Source: Candidatus Sulfopaludibacter sp. SbA3 (GTDB taxonomy: Bacteria; Acidobacteriota; Terriglobia; Bryobacterales; Bryobacteraceae). Taken from it: DNA of 6,232 nt. Below the pieces are notes generated by a model that was not told where the DNA came from, did no database searches, and was given only the letters and a program-made list of their open reading frames with translations. The stretch spans positions 1-6,232 of the forward strand of contig CAMAUG010000237.1 of NCBI GenBank assembly GCA_945861255.1, read 5' to 3'. Positions 6,195 through 6,232 of this stretch are shown here, in pieces. The translations under genes and the position numbers were made by a program. Numbering within the stretch: the first letter of the stretch is position 1; the number at the start of each line of letters is the position of its first letter.

Positions 6195-6232
6195 GGATAC
6201 TTACAGGGGGGTAAAGGGAGCCAGCACAAGTT
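6084..6232. mobile_element. Possible edge of an inserted element truncating the receptor gene
   Basis: Receptor-like coding ends abruptly around 6084, at CCTAACCCGCATTTCTCACA. None of the three forward frames beyond it gives the expected receptor C-terminus, which argues against a simple frameshift. The end sequence loosely resembles termini I recall from DDE-transposase insertion sequences (possibly IS1380-like), but I cannot verify this. No transposase reading frame or second terminal repeat lies within the remaining 149 bases. A recombination breakpoint or an unusual native C-terminus are the alternatives. Confidence 0.3.

Noticed and set aside
6032..6229. 65-codon Cys/Pro-rich minus-strand frame at the right edge
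   Set aside because: Most of it lies opposite receptor coding sequence and the suspected junction, and I recognise no domain. The part beyond 6084 is too short to call a transposase.

Overview
The window looks like a GC-rich chromosomal segment from an acidobacterium, most likely of the Solibacter/Bryobacter type. This rests on one large receptor gene of the Oar-like class that is greatly expanded in that group: an N-terminal carboxypeptidase-regulatory-like domain, a TonB plug and a long beta-barrel. The assignment is inferred from recognised protein families, not from a database search.

Left half (1-2566), all on the minus strand: three housekeeping genes run in the order apt (adenine phosphoribosyltransferase) > ispE (4-diphosphocytidyl-2-C-methyl-D-erythritol kinase) > prs (ribose-phosphate pyrophosphokinase). 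The prs gene leaves the window at its 3' end, with 302 codons visible. The ispE stop and prs start overlap as ATGA, and prs has no Shine-Dalgarno of its own, so the two are probably translationally coupled. There is a 90-base gap between apt and ispE, and ispE has a good Shine-Dalgarno. Prs makes PRPP and Apt consumes it to salvage adenine. IspE belongs to the non-mevalonate isoprenoid pathway and sits beside prs as it does in many bacteria.

Middle (2567-3092): about 526 bases between divergent genes with no convincing protein-coding gene. It holds a probable extended -10 promoter very close to apt, a weak 24-26-base imperfect tandem repeat, a cluster of hairpins at 2820-2946 that might be a structured RNA, and an inverted repeat next to a probable promoter (TACAAT) for the receptor gene.

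Right half (3093-6194), plus strand: one very large TonB-dependent receptor-like outer-membrane protein. It looks normal up to about position 6083. It then ends in about 40 residues that do not resemble the receptor C-terminus and lacks the last roughly 100 residues usual in the family. The DNA from about 6084 to the window end may be the edge of an inserted element, so this receptor may be a truncated, inactive copy.

I found no CRISPR array, tRNA, rRNA or defence system, and no clear previously undescribed system. The best leads are the truncated receptor and its junction, the hairpin cluster, and the near-leaderless apt.
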